Part shown: one piece after another, positions 35,238 through 43,761 of the stretch | Numbering within the stretch: the first letter of the stretch is position 1 | How the letters are laid out: each line of letters opens with the position of its first letter | Assembly (NCBI RefSeq): GCF_003096715.1 | Contig: NZ_QEOL01000003.1 | Coordinates: forward strand, 124,001 to 188,000 | Direction of reading: 5' to 3' | DNA: 64,000 nt | Origin: Paraburkholderia silvatlantica | Lineage (GTDB): Bacteria; Pseudomonadota; Gammaproteobacteria; Burkholderiales; Burkholderiaceae | The notes under the pieces: model-generated | The model's database searches: none | Seen by the model: only the letters and a program-made list of their open reading frames with translations | Told to the model about the DNA's origin: nothing | Program-made: the position numbers and the translations under genes

Positions 35238-36401
35238 GTGCCAAACTGCGAACCCAGACGCTGCAGACCGTGGCTGATCGGCATTGCGGCAATGCTGCTG
35301 CTGGCGGCCTTCGGATGCCGCGACCGGCAAGCCCGGAGCGGCGCAGCGCCACCGCCGCCGAGCGTGCTCGTCGAAACGGTTGCGGCGCAATCCATTCCCC
35401 GCGTGATCGAACTGCCGGGGCGTATCGAAGCGATCCGCTCGGCCGAGGTGCGCGCCCGCGTGGACGGGATCGTCGAGCGGCGGCTCTTCGAGGAGGGCAC
35501 CGACGTGCGCGCCGGCGCGCCGCTCTTTCTCATCGATTCGCGCGACTACGAGGCAGCGCTGCAGCAGGCCCAGGCGGCGCTCAACCGGGCCCGGGCCGTG
35601 CAGGGCAATGCGGCCTCCGAGGTTACGCGCTTCAAGCCCCTGGTGGCGCGCCAGGTCGTGAGCGCCCAGGAATTCGAGGCCGCCACGGCCGCACTGCAGC
35701 AGGCCGACGCGAACGTTGCGGACGCGCGCGCCGCGGTGACGCTGGCGCAGCTTCGCCTCGATCGATGCACGGTTCGCGCGCCGATAGCGGGCCGTGTGGG
35801 GCGCGCGCTCGTCACCGAAGGTGCGCTGGTCAGTGCGGCCGGCGCGACCTTGCTCACGCAGGTCAACCAGCTAACGCCTGTGAACGCCGTTTTTACGCAG
35901 TCGAATATTTCATTGCTGGAAGTACGCAAACAGATCGCGTCCGGCGCGCTCGCGGCGCCGGCCGCGGACCGCGCGCAAGTGTGGCTCACACTCGCGAACG
36001 GCGACGACTATAGCGAGCCGGGCGTGCTCGACTTCACCGATCTCGTCGTCGATCCTTCCACCGGGACGCAGGTGCTGCGCGCGCGCTTCAACAATGCGTC
36101 GCGCATCCTGTTGCCGGGGCAGTTCGTGCGCGGGCGCATCGTGATCGGCACGATACCGAACGGCCTCGTCGTCCCCGCGCGCGCGGTGCAGTTCGACAGC
36201 AACGGCGCGAGCCTCTCGCTCGTTGCCGATGACGGCACCGTCGTGCGGCGCAATGTCGTGCTCGGCCCGCAGGAAGCGGGGCAATGGGTCGTGAAGGATG
36301 GGCTGGAGCCGGGTGAGCGCGTCATCGTCGACGGCTGGCAAAGGGTGCAGCCGGGGCAGCGCGTGGACGCCCATCCCTTTGCCGCGCCGGGCCGCTCCTG
36401 A
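35238..36401 (+). CDS. RND efflux periplasmic adaptor lipoprotein
   Basis: The 387-aa MexA/AcrA-type membrane-fusion protein has a lipobox (LLLAAFGC) at the end of its signal peptide, a lipoyl/biotinyl-like domain, an alpha-helical hairpin (about 95-165) and a beta-barrel with VDPSTGTQVLRARFNN and GQFVRG. I prefer the GTG at 35238, 7 bp after GGTGGAG; a GTG at 35226 is also in frame. It is the first gene of a three-gene RND operon. Confidence 0.87.
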   Translation: MPNCEPRRCRPWLIGIAAMLLLAAFGCRDRQARSGAAPPPPSVLVETVAAQSIPRVIELPGRIEAIRSAEVRARVDGIVERRLFEEGTDVRAGAPLFLIDSRDYEAALQQAQAALNRARAVQGNAASEVTRFKPLVARQVVSAQEFEAATAALQQADANVADARAAVTLAQLRLDRCTVRAPIAGRVGRALVTEGALVSAAGATLLTQVNQLTPVNAVFTQSNISLLEVRKQIASGALAAPAADRAQVWLTLANGDDYSEPGVLDFTDLVVDPSTGTQVLRARFNNASRILLPGQFVRGRIVIGTIPNGLVVPARAVQFDSNGASLSLVADDGTVVRRNVVLGPQEAGQWVVKDGLEPGERVIVDGWQRVQPGQRVDAHPFAAPGRS

Positions 36402-36413
36402 GCGGTGCGCCTC

Positions 36414-39400
36414 ATGAACCGGTTCTTCGTCTACCGCCCCGTCTTCGCGTGGGTCGTTGCGCTCTTCGTCACGCTCTTTGGCGCCCTCGCGCTCATGCTG
36501 CTGCCGGTCGAGCAGTACCCCGACGTCGCGCCGCCCTCGCTCTCGATATCGGCGGTCTACAGCGGCGCCGATGCGAACACGCTGGACCGCACGGTCACGT
36601 CGATCATCGAAGACGAGATGAACGGGGTCGATAATTTCCTCTACATGTCGTCGCAGAGCCGCTCGAACGGCACGGCGCAAATCACGCTCACGCTCAGGCC
36701 CGGCACCAATCTCGACGTCGCGCTCTCGCAGGTCCAGGACCGCCTGAGCCGCGTCGAGCCTCGCCTGCCGCTGGAGGTGAGGCAGGTTGGCGTGAGCGTC
36801 ACGAAAGCGTCGTCGGGCTTTCTGATGCTCGTTGCGCTGCAATCCGCCGATGGTTCGATCCCGGCCGTCGAACTGGGCAACTTTGCCGCCAATAACATCG
36901 TCAACGAATTGCGCCGCATTCCCGGCGTCGGCGACGCACAGCTGTTCGGTTCGTCGTATGCCATGCGGATATGGATCGACCCGGAAAAACTCAGCAGCTT
37001 CGGTCTTTCGGCTAACGAAGTGATGACGGCCATCCAGGAGCAGAACAGCCAGACTGCGGGCGGCAGCCTCGGCGACCAGCCCATTGCGCCGGGCGCCGAA
37101 CTCAATGCGCAGATCGTCATGCGCGGCCGTTTTTCGACGCCCGAGCAGTTCCGCGAGGTGATCGTGCGCTCGAACCCGGATGGCTCTACGGTGCGTGTGG
37201 GCGATGTCGCGCGCGTGGAACTGGGCAACGACAGCTATGGCTTTCGCTTTCGCGTGAACGGCAGGGAGTCCGCCGGGATCGCCATCCAGCTTGCGAGCGG
37301 CGCGAACGCGCTGGCCGTGGCGAACGCCGTCCGGCAGCGTCTCGCGCAATTGCAGCCGACGTTCCCGAAGGGCGTGGCATGGGTCGTGCCGTTCGATACG
37401 ACGCCGTTCATCACGACCTCGCTGAGCGGCGTGCTGCGCACGATGGTCGAGGCGTTGCTGCTCGTCACGGTCATCGTGTTCCTCTTCCTGCAGCAATGGC
37501 GCGCGACGCTCATTCCCACTCTGGTCGTCCCGATCGCGCTGATCGGCACGTGCGTGGGGATTTATTTGTTCGGACTCTCCATCAATCTGCTTTCGTTGTT
37601 CGCCATGGTCGTGGCGATCGGTATTCTCAACGACGACGCGATTGTGGTCGTGGAAAGCGTCGAGCGCGTGATCCAGGAAGAGGGCTTGAGTTCGCGGCGG
37701 GCGACCGTCAAGGCCGTCGGGCAGATTGCGGGCGCCGCCATTGCGAGCACGCTCGTGCTCATTGCGGTGTTCGTCCCCATGGCGTTCTTTCCGGGCTCGA
37801 CGGGCGCGATCTATCGCCAGTTCTCGGTCACGCTCACCGTCTCGATCTTTCTCTCGACCTTGCTCGCGCTGACGCTGGGCGTGGCCATGTCGGCAACGCT
37901 GCTGGGCAGGAGGACGAAGTCCGGTGACGGCACAGGCAAGGCCGCCGCCACGCACTGGCCGGCCCGCGTGCAGCAGCGCGTGTTCGATGCGTTCAACCGT
38001 GGCATGCAAACCGCCACCGAGCGCTACGTGCTGGCCGTGCAGGCCATGCTGCGCAAGCCGGTGCGTTGGCTCCTCGTATTCGTCGTGGTGTGCGCGGCGA
38101 CCGGGTTTCTCTTCACCCAGTTGCCGCGCGGCTTTATTCCGGGCGAGGACCAGGGGCATATTTTCGTCGCGTATACGGCGGCGCCCGGCGCGACGGCGCA
38201 GCGCACGCAACAGGTCGTCGACCAGGTCGAGGCGTTTCTCAGGCAGCAGCCGCAGGTGCGCAATATCGCCTCCGTCACGGGATTCAGCTTCTTCGGCCAG
38301 GGGCAGTCGGCGGCGATGTCGTTCGTCGACCTGAAGCCGTGGGCCGAGCGGCCGGGCGCGGCCAATTCGGCGGGGGCGCTGGTTGGGCGCGCGAACGCGG
38401 CGTTCCGCAATATTCCTCAAGCGCTCGTCTTCGCGCTCGATCCGCCGGCCATTCCCGCGCTCGGCAATGCGAGCGGCTTTACGATGAAGATACTCGACCG
38501 CAGCGGCGTGGGCGGCGCCGCGCTGCAGCAGGCGAGCGCGCGCATGCTGGCGGAGGCGGCGCGCAGCCCCTTGCTGGTAGGCGTGCGTCCCGACGGTTTG
38601 CCGCCCGCGCCGCAGCTCTATGTCGATATCGACCGCGTGAAGGCACGTGCGCTGGGGCTGCAGATCGGCCAGGTGAACAGCGCGCTCGCGCTCGCATTCG
38701 GCTCGAACTACGTGAACGATTTCGTCTACGAGGGGAATGTGCTGCGCGTGCTGATGCAAGCCGACGCCGACCAGCGCATGCGGCCCGAGGATATCGGCGC
38801 GCTGCGGCTGCGCAACAACGTGGGCGAGATGGTGCCGTTCTCGGCGTTCACGAGCGTGCACTGGAGCGCGGGGCCGCAGCAGGTCGAACGCTACAACGGC
38901 TTTCCTTCGGCCACGATCTCGGGGCAGGCGGCGCCGGGCCGTTCGAGCGGCGCGGCGCTCGCCGAGATGGAGCGCATCGCGGACCACGTTCTTTCCGGCA
39001 GCCTGACCTACGAGTGGACCGGCACGGCGTTCGAGGAACAGCAGGCGGCCGGGCAGATCGGTGCGCTGCTGCTGCTTTCCTTCGTCGTGGTGTTTCTGCT
39101 GCTTGCCGCGCTCTACGAGAGCTGGGCGATTCCCATTGCCGTGCTGCTCATCATTCCGCTGGGCGTGCTGGGCGCGGTGCTCTTTACCATGGCACGGCGT
39201 TTTTCCGCCGACATCTACTTCAATATCGGCCTCGTGACCATCATCGGCCTCGCGGCGAAAAACGCCATTCTGATCGTGGAATTCGCGATCAAGGAGGAGG
39301 CCTCGGGCAGCGATACGGTGAGCGCGGCCGTGAACGGCGCGCGCCAGCGCTTGCGGCCGATTCTGATGACGAGCGTGACCTTCGTGCTCGGCATGTTGCC

Positions 39401-39602
39401 GCTCGTGCTCGCCACGGGTGCGGGCGCGGCGGGCAGGCAGGCGGTGGGCACGGGCATCATGGGCAGCATGCTCACGGCCACGCTGTTCGGCGTCTTCTTT
39501 ACGCCGGTGTTCTACGTGGTGGCGCGCCGATGGCTGAGCCGCAAACGCACGCACGACGATGACGAAGAAAACGCGCGGCCCGCGGGAGCGCACGATGCTT
39601 AA
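36414..39602 (+). CDS. RND efflux inner-membrane transporter (HAE1 family)
   Basis: The 1062-aa proton-driven pump has the AcrB/MexB layout: TM1, large porter loop, TM2-7, second porter loop, TM8-12. TM4 motif VVAIGILNDDAIVVVE and GAAIASTLVLIAVFVPMAF are present, as is GEDQGHIFV before the second loop. It is 12 bp after the adaptor and overlaps the outer-membrane factor gene by 8 bp. Drug or solvent export is expected; substrates are unknown. Confidence 0.93.
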   Translation: MNRFFVYRPVFAWVVALFVTLFGALALMLLPVEQYPDVAPPSLSISAVYSGADANTLDRTVTSIIEDEMNGVDNFLYMSSQSRSNGTAQITLTLRPGTNLDVALSQVQDRLSRVEPRLPLEVRQVGVSVTKASSGFLMLVALQSADGSIPAVELGNFAANNIVNELRRIPGVGDAQLFGSSYAMRIWIDPEKLSSFGLSANEVMTAIQEQNSQTAGGSLGDQPIAPGAELNAQIVMRGRFSTPEQFREVIVRSNPDGSTVRVGDVARVELGNDSYGFRFRVNGRESAGIAIQLASGANALAVANAVRQRLAQLQPTFPKGVAWVVPFDTTPFITTSLSGVLRTMVEALLLVTVIVFLFLQQWRATLIPTLVVPIALIGTCVGIYLFGLSINLLSLFAMVVAIGILNDDAIVVVESVERVIQEEGLSSRRATVKAVGQIAGAAIASTLVLIAVFVPMAFFPGSTGAIYRQFSVTLTVSIFLSTLLALTLGVAMSATLLGRRTKSGDGTGKAAATHWPARVQQRVFDAFNRGMQTATERYVLAVQAMLRKPVRWLLVFVVVCAATGFLFTQLPRGFIPGEDQGHIFVAYTAAPGATAQRTQQVVDQVEAFLRQQPQVRNIASVTGFSFFGQGQSAAMSFVDLKPWAERPGAANSAGALVGRANAAFRNIPQALVFALDPPAIPALGNASGFTMKILDRSGVGGAALQQASARMLAEAARSPLLVGVRPDGLPPAPQLYVDIDRVKARALGLQIGQVNSALALAFGSNYVNDFVYEGNVLRVLMQADADQRMRPEDIGALRLRNNVGEMVPFSAFTSVHWSAGPQQVERYNGFPSATISGQAAPGRSSGAALAEMERIADHVLSGSLTYEWTGTAFEEQQAAGQIGALLLLSFVVVFLLLAALYESWAIPIAVLLIIPLGVLGAVLFTMARRFSADIYFNIGLVTIIGLAAKNAILIVEFAIKEEASGSDTVSAAVNGARQRLRPILMTSVTFVLGMLPLVLATGAGAAGRQAVGTGIMGSMLTATLFGVFFTPVFYVVARRWLSRKRTHDDDEENARPAGAHDA

Positions 39603-41070
39603 GCCTGCCAGGCGGTGGGCGATCGTCGCGTGCCTGACGCTCGCGTCGTGCAATTTTGCGCCGCGCTACCAGCAGCCGGAGTTGCCGATTGCGCAAAGCT
39701 ACGAGAGCGCGGATATTGCCGTGCCGGGCGGCGAGCGTCTCGCTTCGGAGCTGACGTGGGAGGCGTTCTTTCGCGATCCGGCGCTCAAGCAGTTGATCGC
39801 CATGGCGCTGGCGCGCAACCGCGATCTGGCGGCATCGGTTGCGCGCATCGAGCAGGCTCAGGCGCTCTATCGCGTGCAGCGCACTGCGCAGTTTCCACAA
39901 GTGGCTGCGGGCGCGGACGCAACCCGCACCAAAACGCCGCTCAACTCCATCGAGCCCGAGCTGCCCAACAACAACACGTCGATTCACTTCAACCAGTACA
40001 GCGTGCAGGTGGCCGTCACGTCGTTCGAACTCGACTTCTGGGGGCGCGTGGCCAACCTGAGCGAGTCGGCGCGGCGCAACTATCTGGCGACGCTGGAGGC
40101 CAACGAAGCATTTCGTCTCTCGCTCATCAGCAATGTGGCGGCGACTTATTACGCCATCCTCTCGGGCAACGAGGGCATCGCCCTCGCGCAGCACACGCTG
40201 CAAACGCGCCAGTATGCGCTGGAGGTCGCGCGGCTGCGCCTCGAAGCGGGTGCGACCTCGCTCATGGACTATGAGCAGGCGCGCATTCTCGTCACGCAGG
40301 CACAGACGCAGCTTGCCGATCTGCAAAGAACGACGGGCCAGCAGCGCGATCAGTTGGTTGTCCTGATAGGCGGCCCGTTGCCGGACGCCGCGGACATGAC
40401 CCAGCGCCACGTGCTGGCCGACGCCGACCAGTTCGGCCCGCTCGACGCGGGCCTGCCTTCCTCGCTGCTCGCGCTGCGCCCCGACATTCGCGCAGCCGAG
40501 CAGTCGTTGCGGGCCGCCGACGCCGATATCGGCGCTGCGCGTGCCGATTATTTTCCGCGCATTTCGCTCACGGGCAATTTCGGCTACGTGTCTCCCGAGC
40601 TGAGCGACCTGTTCGTGCCCGGCAAGCAGGCGTGGCTCATATCCGGCTTCGTCACACTGCCGATCTTCGATGCGGGGCGCCGCAGCGCGCAAGTGCGCCT
40701 GTCCGAAGCGCGTCAAACCGAACTCGTGGCGAACTACCAGAAAACCGTGCAGGTGGCGTTCCGCGAAGTTTCCGACGCGCTGATCGCGCGCCAGCGCCTG
40801 CAGGAGCAAATCTCGGCACAGGAGCGCGCGGTGGCGTCCGAGTCGCGCCTCGCCGAGGCGGCGGAACTGCGCTACGAGAACGGCATTTCCATCTACCTGG
40901 AAGTGGTCGATGCGAAGCGCAGCCTGTTCGCGGCACAACAGCAACTGATCCAGCTGCGCGCGGCGGCGCTGCAAAACGGTGCGTCGCTTTATGTCGCGCT
41001 GGGAGGCGGGCAGGACGCGCCCCGCGCCGGGCACGTGGGCGAGGCGTCTGGCAGCGTCGCCAACCCATAG
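39595..41070 (+). CDS. RND efflux outer-membrane factor (OprM/NodT type)
   Basis: The 491-aa TolC-like lipoprotein has a lipobox (LTLASC, then NFAPRYQQP) and two OEP repeats with VTSFELDFWGRVANLSESARR and TLPIFDAGRRSAQVRLSEAR, the hallmark of OprM/NodT channels. The ATG at 39595 lies inside the pump gene, with GGGAG upstream, so translation is probably coupled. It completes the tripartite efflux system. Confidence 0.92.
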   Translation: MLKPARRWAIVACLTLASCNFAPRYQQPELPIAQSYESADIAVPGGERLASELTWEAFFRDPALKQLIAMALARNRDLAASVARIEQAQALYRVQRTAQFPQVAAGADATRTKTPLNSIEPELPNNNTSIHFNQYSVQVAVTSFELDFWGRVANLSESARRNYLATLEANEAFRLSLISNVAATYYAILSGNEGIALAQHTLQTRQYALEVARLRLEAGATSLMDYEQARILVTQAQTQLADLQRTTGQQRDQLVVLIGGPLPDAADMTQRHVLADADQFGPLDAGLPSSLLALRPDIRAAEQSLRAADADIGAARADYFPRISLTGNFGYVSPELSDLFVPGKQAWLISGFVTLPIFDAGRRSAQVRLSEARQTELVANYQKTVQVAFREVSDALIARQRLQEQISAQERAVASESRLAEAAELRYENGISIYLEVVDAKRSLFAAQQQLIQLRAAALQNGASLYVALGGGQDAPRAGHVGEASGSVANP

Positions 41071-41204
41071 CCCGGCGAGCGCACGATCGGGACGCCCAAT
41101 GGCGGGGCGGCGGTGGTGGCGTGCTGGCTCAAGGCGCTGCAGCCGCATATCGGCGCGGGGTGAGGTGCGGTAGCGGCGAAACGCGAAGCCATCGGCAAAA
41201 ACGA

Positions 41205-41939
41205 TCAGCAATATCCGGTGCGAAGCGCCGCTGCCCAGTCGGGCCGGCCGTTGGCGGCAGCACGTTCGGCAGCCGCGTGCCAGTCGTACTCCACGGCGCG
41301 AAACTCCACCTTCCAGCCGCGCGGGGTGCGGGTGACGCTCGCGTAGCGTGCGTGCGGCGTGCCCGTTTCCATGCGATGCGCAAACGGATGCGTGTCCTCG
41401 TACGCGGGCAGGCCGACACTGCCTGGGTTCACGACGAGGCGGCCGTCGGCGAGCTGCATCGAGCGCGCGAGATGCGTGTGGCCGCACAGGATCAATGCCG
41501 CCTCGACTTCGGCCGCGCGGCGTCTGACCTCGCCATGCGTAGCCGTTCGGCATCCGCTTGCCGTGACGGTTTCGAGGAAATAGGAGAGGTCGTCCTGCGG
41601 CGTGCCGTGCACGAGCAGCACGTCGCTTTCGAGCCAGAGCGTGGCAGGCAAGGCGCCGACCCATGCCAGCTGTGCTTCGCTCAGCGCGCCGCGCGCAAAA
41701 CGGTCCGATGGCCCCATGCGGGCGCAATCCGCGCCGAGCAGCTGTCTTTCGTGGTTGCCGCGAATCGTAGGCAACCCAAGCTGCATCAACCGGTCTGCCG
41801 TTTGCGACGGATAAAGCGGGCCGGAGAGGATGTCGCCGAGATTGACGATCACGTCCGCGCCTTGCCGCCCGATATCGTCGAGCACCGCTTCGAGCGCGGG
41901 CAGATTGCCGTGAATGTCGGAAAGCGCCGCGATTTTCAT
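41205..41939 (-). CDS. Calcineurin-like metallophosphoesterase (YfcE-like)
   Basis: The 244-aa protein has the metallophosphoesterase motifs DIHGN (Asp8, His10), NLGDILSGP, GNHE, VHGTP and CGHTH, which bind a dimetal centre. It resembles small phosphodiesterases of the YfcE/MJ0936 type. No operon context helps to define the substrate. The ATG at 41939 gives the usual N-terminus. Confidence 0.85.
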   Translation of the reverse strand: MKIAALSDIHGNLPALEAVLDDIGRQGADVIVNLGDILSGPLYPSQTADRLMQLGLPTIRGNHERQLLGADCARMGPSDRFARGALSEAQLAWVGALPATLWLESDVLLVHGTPQDDLSYFLETVTASGCRTATHGEVRRRAAEVEAALILCGHTHLARSMQLADGRLVVNPGSVGLPAYEDTHPFAHRMETGTPHARYASVTRTPRGWKVEFRAVEYDWHAAAERAAANGRPDWAAALRTGYC

Positions 41940-42132
41940 GGTGCGAACGGAGGCTGGCCGCGAAAGTCGTGAATTGGCCGATTCTGGACGATTCGCCACC
42001 CGGTGTCCATGGGCAATCGTTTGTATTTGCAGATGGCATGGATCCATCAAGCCGGCTCATTGCGCTATGAGCGCGCGGCGGACCGGGACGGGACCGCCGG
42101 GCTCGGTGCGTGCCGCGCGCTCAGGTGTGTCC

Positions 42133-42447
42133 TCAGGCACGCTGCGCGTAGACGTTGCACCAGCCATCGGCGGCAACGCTCTTGCCTGGAAACATCGGGC
42201 ACGCGCCCGAGGTGTCGGCCGCCGCGCCGGCATAGAAGCGGCAAGTCGCGCAGCGCTGACCCGCTGCGTACTTCGGAAACTTGCCTGCGTCGACGCTGCT
42301 GGCTTTGGCGCGATAGCCGAGCGTCTTCGCGGTGGCGTCGTTCTCGTCGACGAGGGCAGGCCCGGCGAGTGCGCGCCCGGCCGTGGCGAGCGCGGCGCAA
42401 AGGCCGGCGGTGTGAAGGATGAAGGTTCTGCGATTGCGGGAGATCAT
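42133..42447 (-). CDS. High-potential iron-sulfur protein (HiPIP)
   Basis: The 104-aa protein has a Tat-type signal (SRNRRTFILHT, about 4-14) and four cluster ligands Cys66, Cys69, Cys83 and Cys97 in the HiPIP pattern (CATCRFY, ACPMF, GWCNVY). It would carry one electron in the periplasm through a [4Fe-4S]3+/2+ cluster. It starts 19 bp after the binding-protein/cytochrome fusion and so is probably the third gene of the PQQ-dehydrogenase operon, which makes it a candidate electron acceptor from that chain. Confidence 0.9.
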   Translation of the reverse strand: MISRNRRTFILHTAGLCAALATAGRALAGPALVDENDATAKTLGYRAKASSVDAGKFPKYAAGQRCATCRFYAGAAADTSGACPMFPGKSVAADGWCNVYAQRA

Positions 42448-42466
42448 GCTGGTTTCCTGGGTTGTG

Positions 42467-43669
42467 TTAGTGGCGCGGTCCGGCGTTCAGCGGCGTGGTC
42501 GACGATTGCGCGGCATCGGAAGTGAGCTTCGCGTTGCCCGCGTCATAGCCGTTCGTGTAGAGCAGGAAGGCCATCAGATCGGCGTACTCCTGATCGGTCA
42601 TCTTGCCCGGGCGGTCGGCCGGCATGTTGGTCGACATGTACTGGTAGATGCCGCCGATGGTCAGATGCGAATTCGCAGCCGGGGCGAAGGCCGGTCCGCT
42701 CAGCGCCGGCGCGGTGATGCCTTCGAGCTGCGCGCCATGGCATTTTGCGCAGGATTCCGAATAAAGATGCTGGCCGTGCTCGACCTGTTCGTGATCGAAT
42801 GCGGGGGCGTTGCCGCCAGCCGTTGTGGAGACCTTGATGAAGGAGCCTCGGCCGTCCATGGCTGTGCGCCGATATGAAGGCTTCGTGCTTTCGAGCAAGG
42901 CGTTCGCGGCGCTTTCCGGCAGCGTCCAGCCGCGCGTGAGCGCGGCGAGACGGCCGTCGTCGTTCATGCGCGCAAGGGCGTTGTCGATGCGCATTTGCAG
43001 CGCACGCATGCCAGACCCCGAAGCGAACACGAGATGCCAGTCGGCATACGGCGAAGCCGTCGCCGCGACCGCGAATCGATGCTGCGGATGCGCGCGCTGA
43101 TAAGCCACGACGGCCGGATACCAGACGATCGCGCGCTGCGCGCGCCCTTTCGCGACCGCGTCGACGGTCAGCGCGGAGGTGTTCTCCAGGTCGAAGCGCG
43201 CGTTCTTTTGCTGCACGGCGATGAGTTGCGACGGACTGGACCAGGTCGCCGCGACCGTTTCCTTGCCGTCGGCAGCGGTTGCGGCGGCGCGCGGGTGGCG
43301 CAGCGTGACGCTGACGTAGCCCGAGCGCAGGTAGCCTTGCGAGAAAATCATCTGCGAGCCCGATGCGTCGGCGACGCTCGAGCGCGGGAAGCCTGCAACG
43401 AGGTCGCAGTCGCGGCCCAGCGAACTGGCGAGTTCGTGCGCCGAGATGCCGTCGTCGCCGCCATCGTCGTCGATGCCGTGGGTGACGAACGTTGCGGCCA
43501 CGCCGGCGGTTTTCAGCACGGCGCGCGCGACGGCCTGGTCGAGCGCGGCCGTGGGGCTGCCCGGCAGCGTGCAAACACGCACGGCGTTCGCCGCAGCATG
43601 AGCGCTGGTATGCGCGCCGCCTGCCGCGAACGCGGCGGCCATGGCGAGCCAGGTGATCCGGATGTTCAT
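42467..43669 (-). CDS. Fusion of periplasmic binding protein and cytochrome c
   Basis: The 400-aa exported protein (signal about 1-27) joins a type-3 solute-binding domain (about 30-255), similar in kind to MxaJ/XoxJ partners of methanol dehydrogenases, to a C-terminal class I cytochrome c (about 290-375) with haem motif CAKCH (Cys307, Cys310, His311) and a candidate axial Met (YMSTNM, Met345 or Met349). In known methylotrophs the XoxJ and XoxG functions are separate proteins. Here one chain could both chaperone or contact the dehydrogenase and take its electrons. It lies 92 bp after the PQQ dehydrogenase. The start chosen is the ATG at 43669. Confidence 0.85.
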   Translation of the reverse strand: MNIRITWLAMAAAFAAGGAHTSAHAAANAVRVCTLPGSPTAALDQAVARAVLKTAGVAATFVTHGIDDDGGDDGISAHELASSLGRDCDLVAGFPRSSVADASGSQMIFSQGYLRSGYVSVTLRHPRAAATAADGKETVAATWSSPSQLIAVQQKNARFDLENTSALTVDAVAKGRAQRAIVWYPAVVAYQRAHPQHRFAVAATASPYADWHLVFASGSGMRALQMRIDNALARMNDDGRLAALTRGWTLPESAANALLESTKPSYRRTAMDGRGSFIKVSTTAGGNAPAFDHEQVEHGQHLYSESCAKCHGAQLEGITAPALSGPAFAPAANSHLTIGGIYQYMSTNMPADRPGKMTDQEYADLMAFLLYTNGYDAGNAKLTSDAAQSSTTPLNAGPRH

Positions 43670-43761
43670 GATCGTGTGTTCCAGTGAAGTCGGGGCCGCA
43701 CACAAGCGCGGGTGGCTTGCGCTGCGTGCGGCGGAAGACGGGAGCGTCGTTCGGCCCGGGT

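Noticed and set aside
35910..39653. 1247-codon minus-strand open frame across the efflux operon
   Set aside because: It is antisense to a textbook RND pump and adaptor, with shadow-like composition and no ribosome-binding site.
41071..41163. In-frame, GC3-rich continuation after the outer-membrane-factor stop (ends PHIGAG then stop)
   Set aside because: It might be a gene remnant, but I recognise no family, and high GC3 is the background here. Too short to call.
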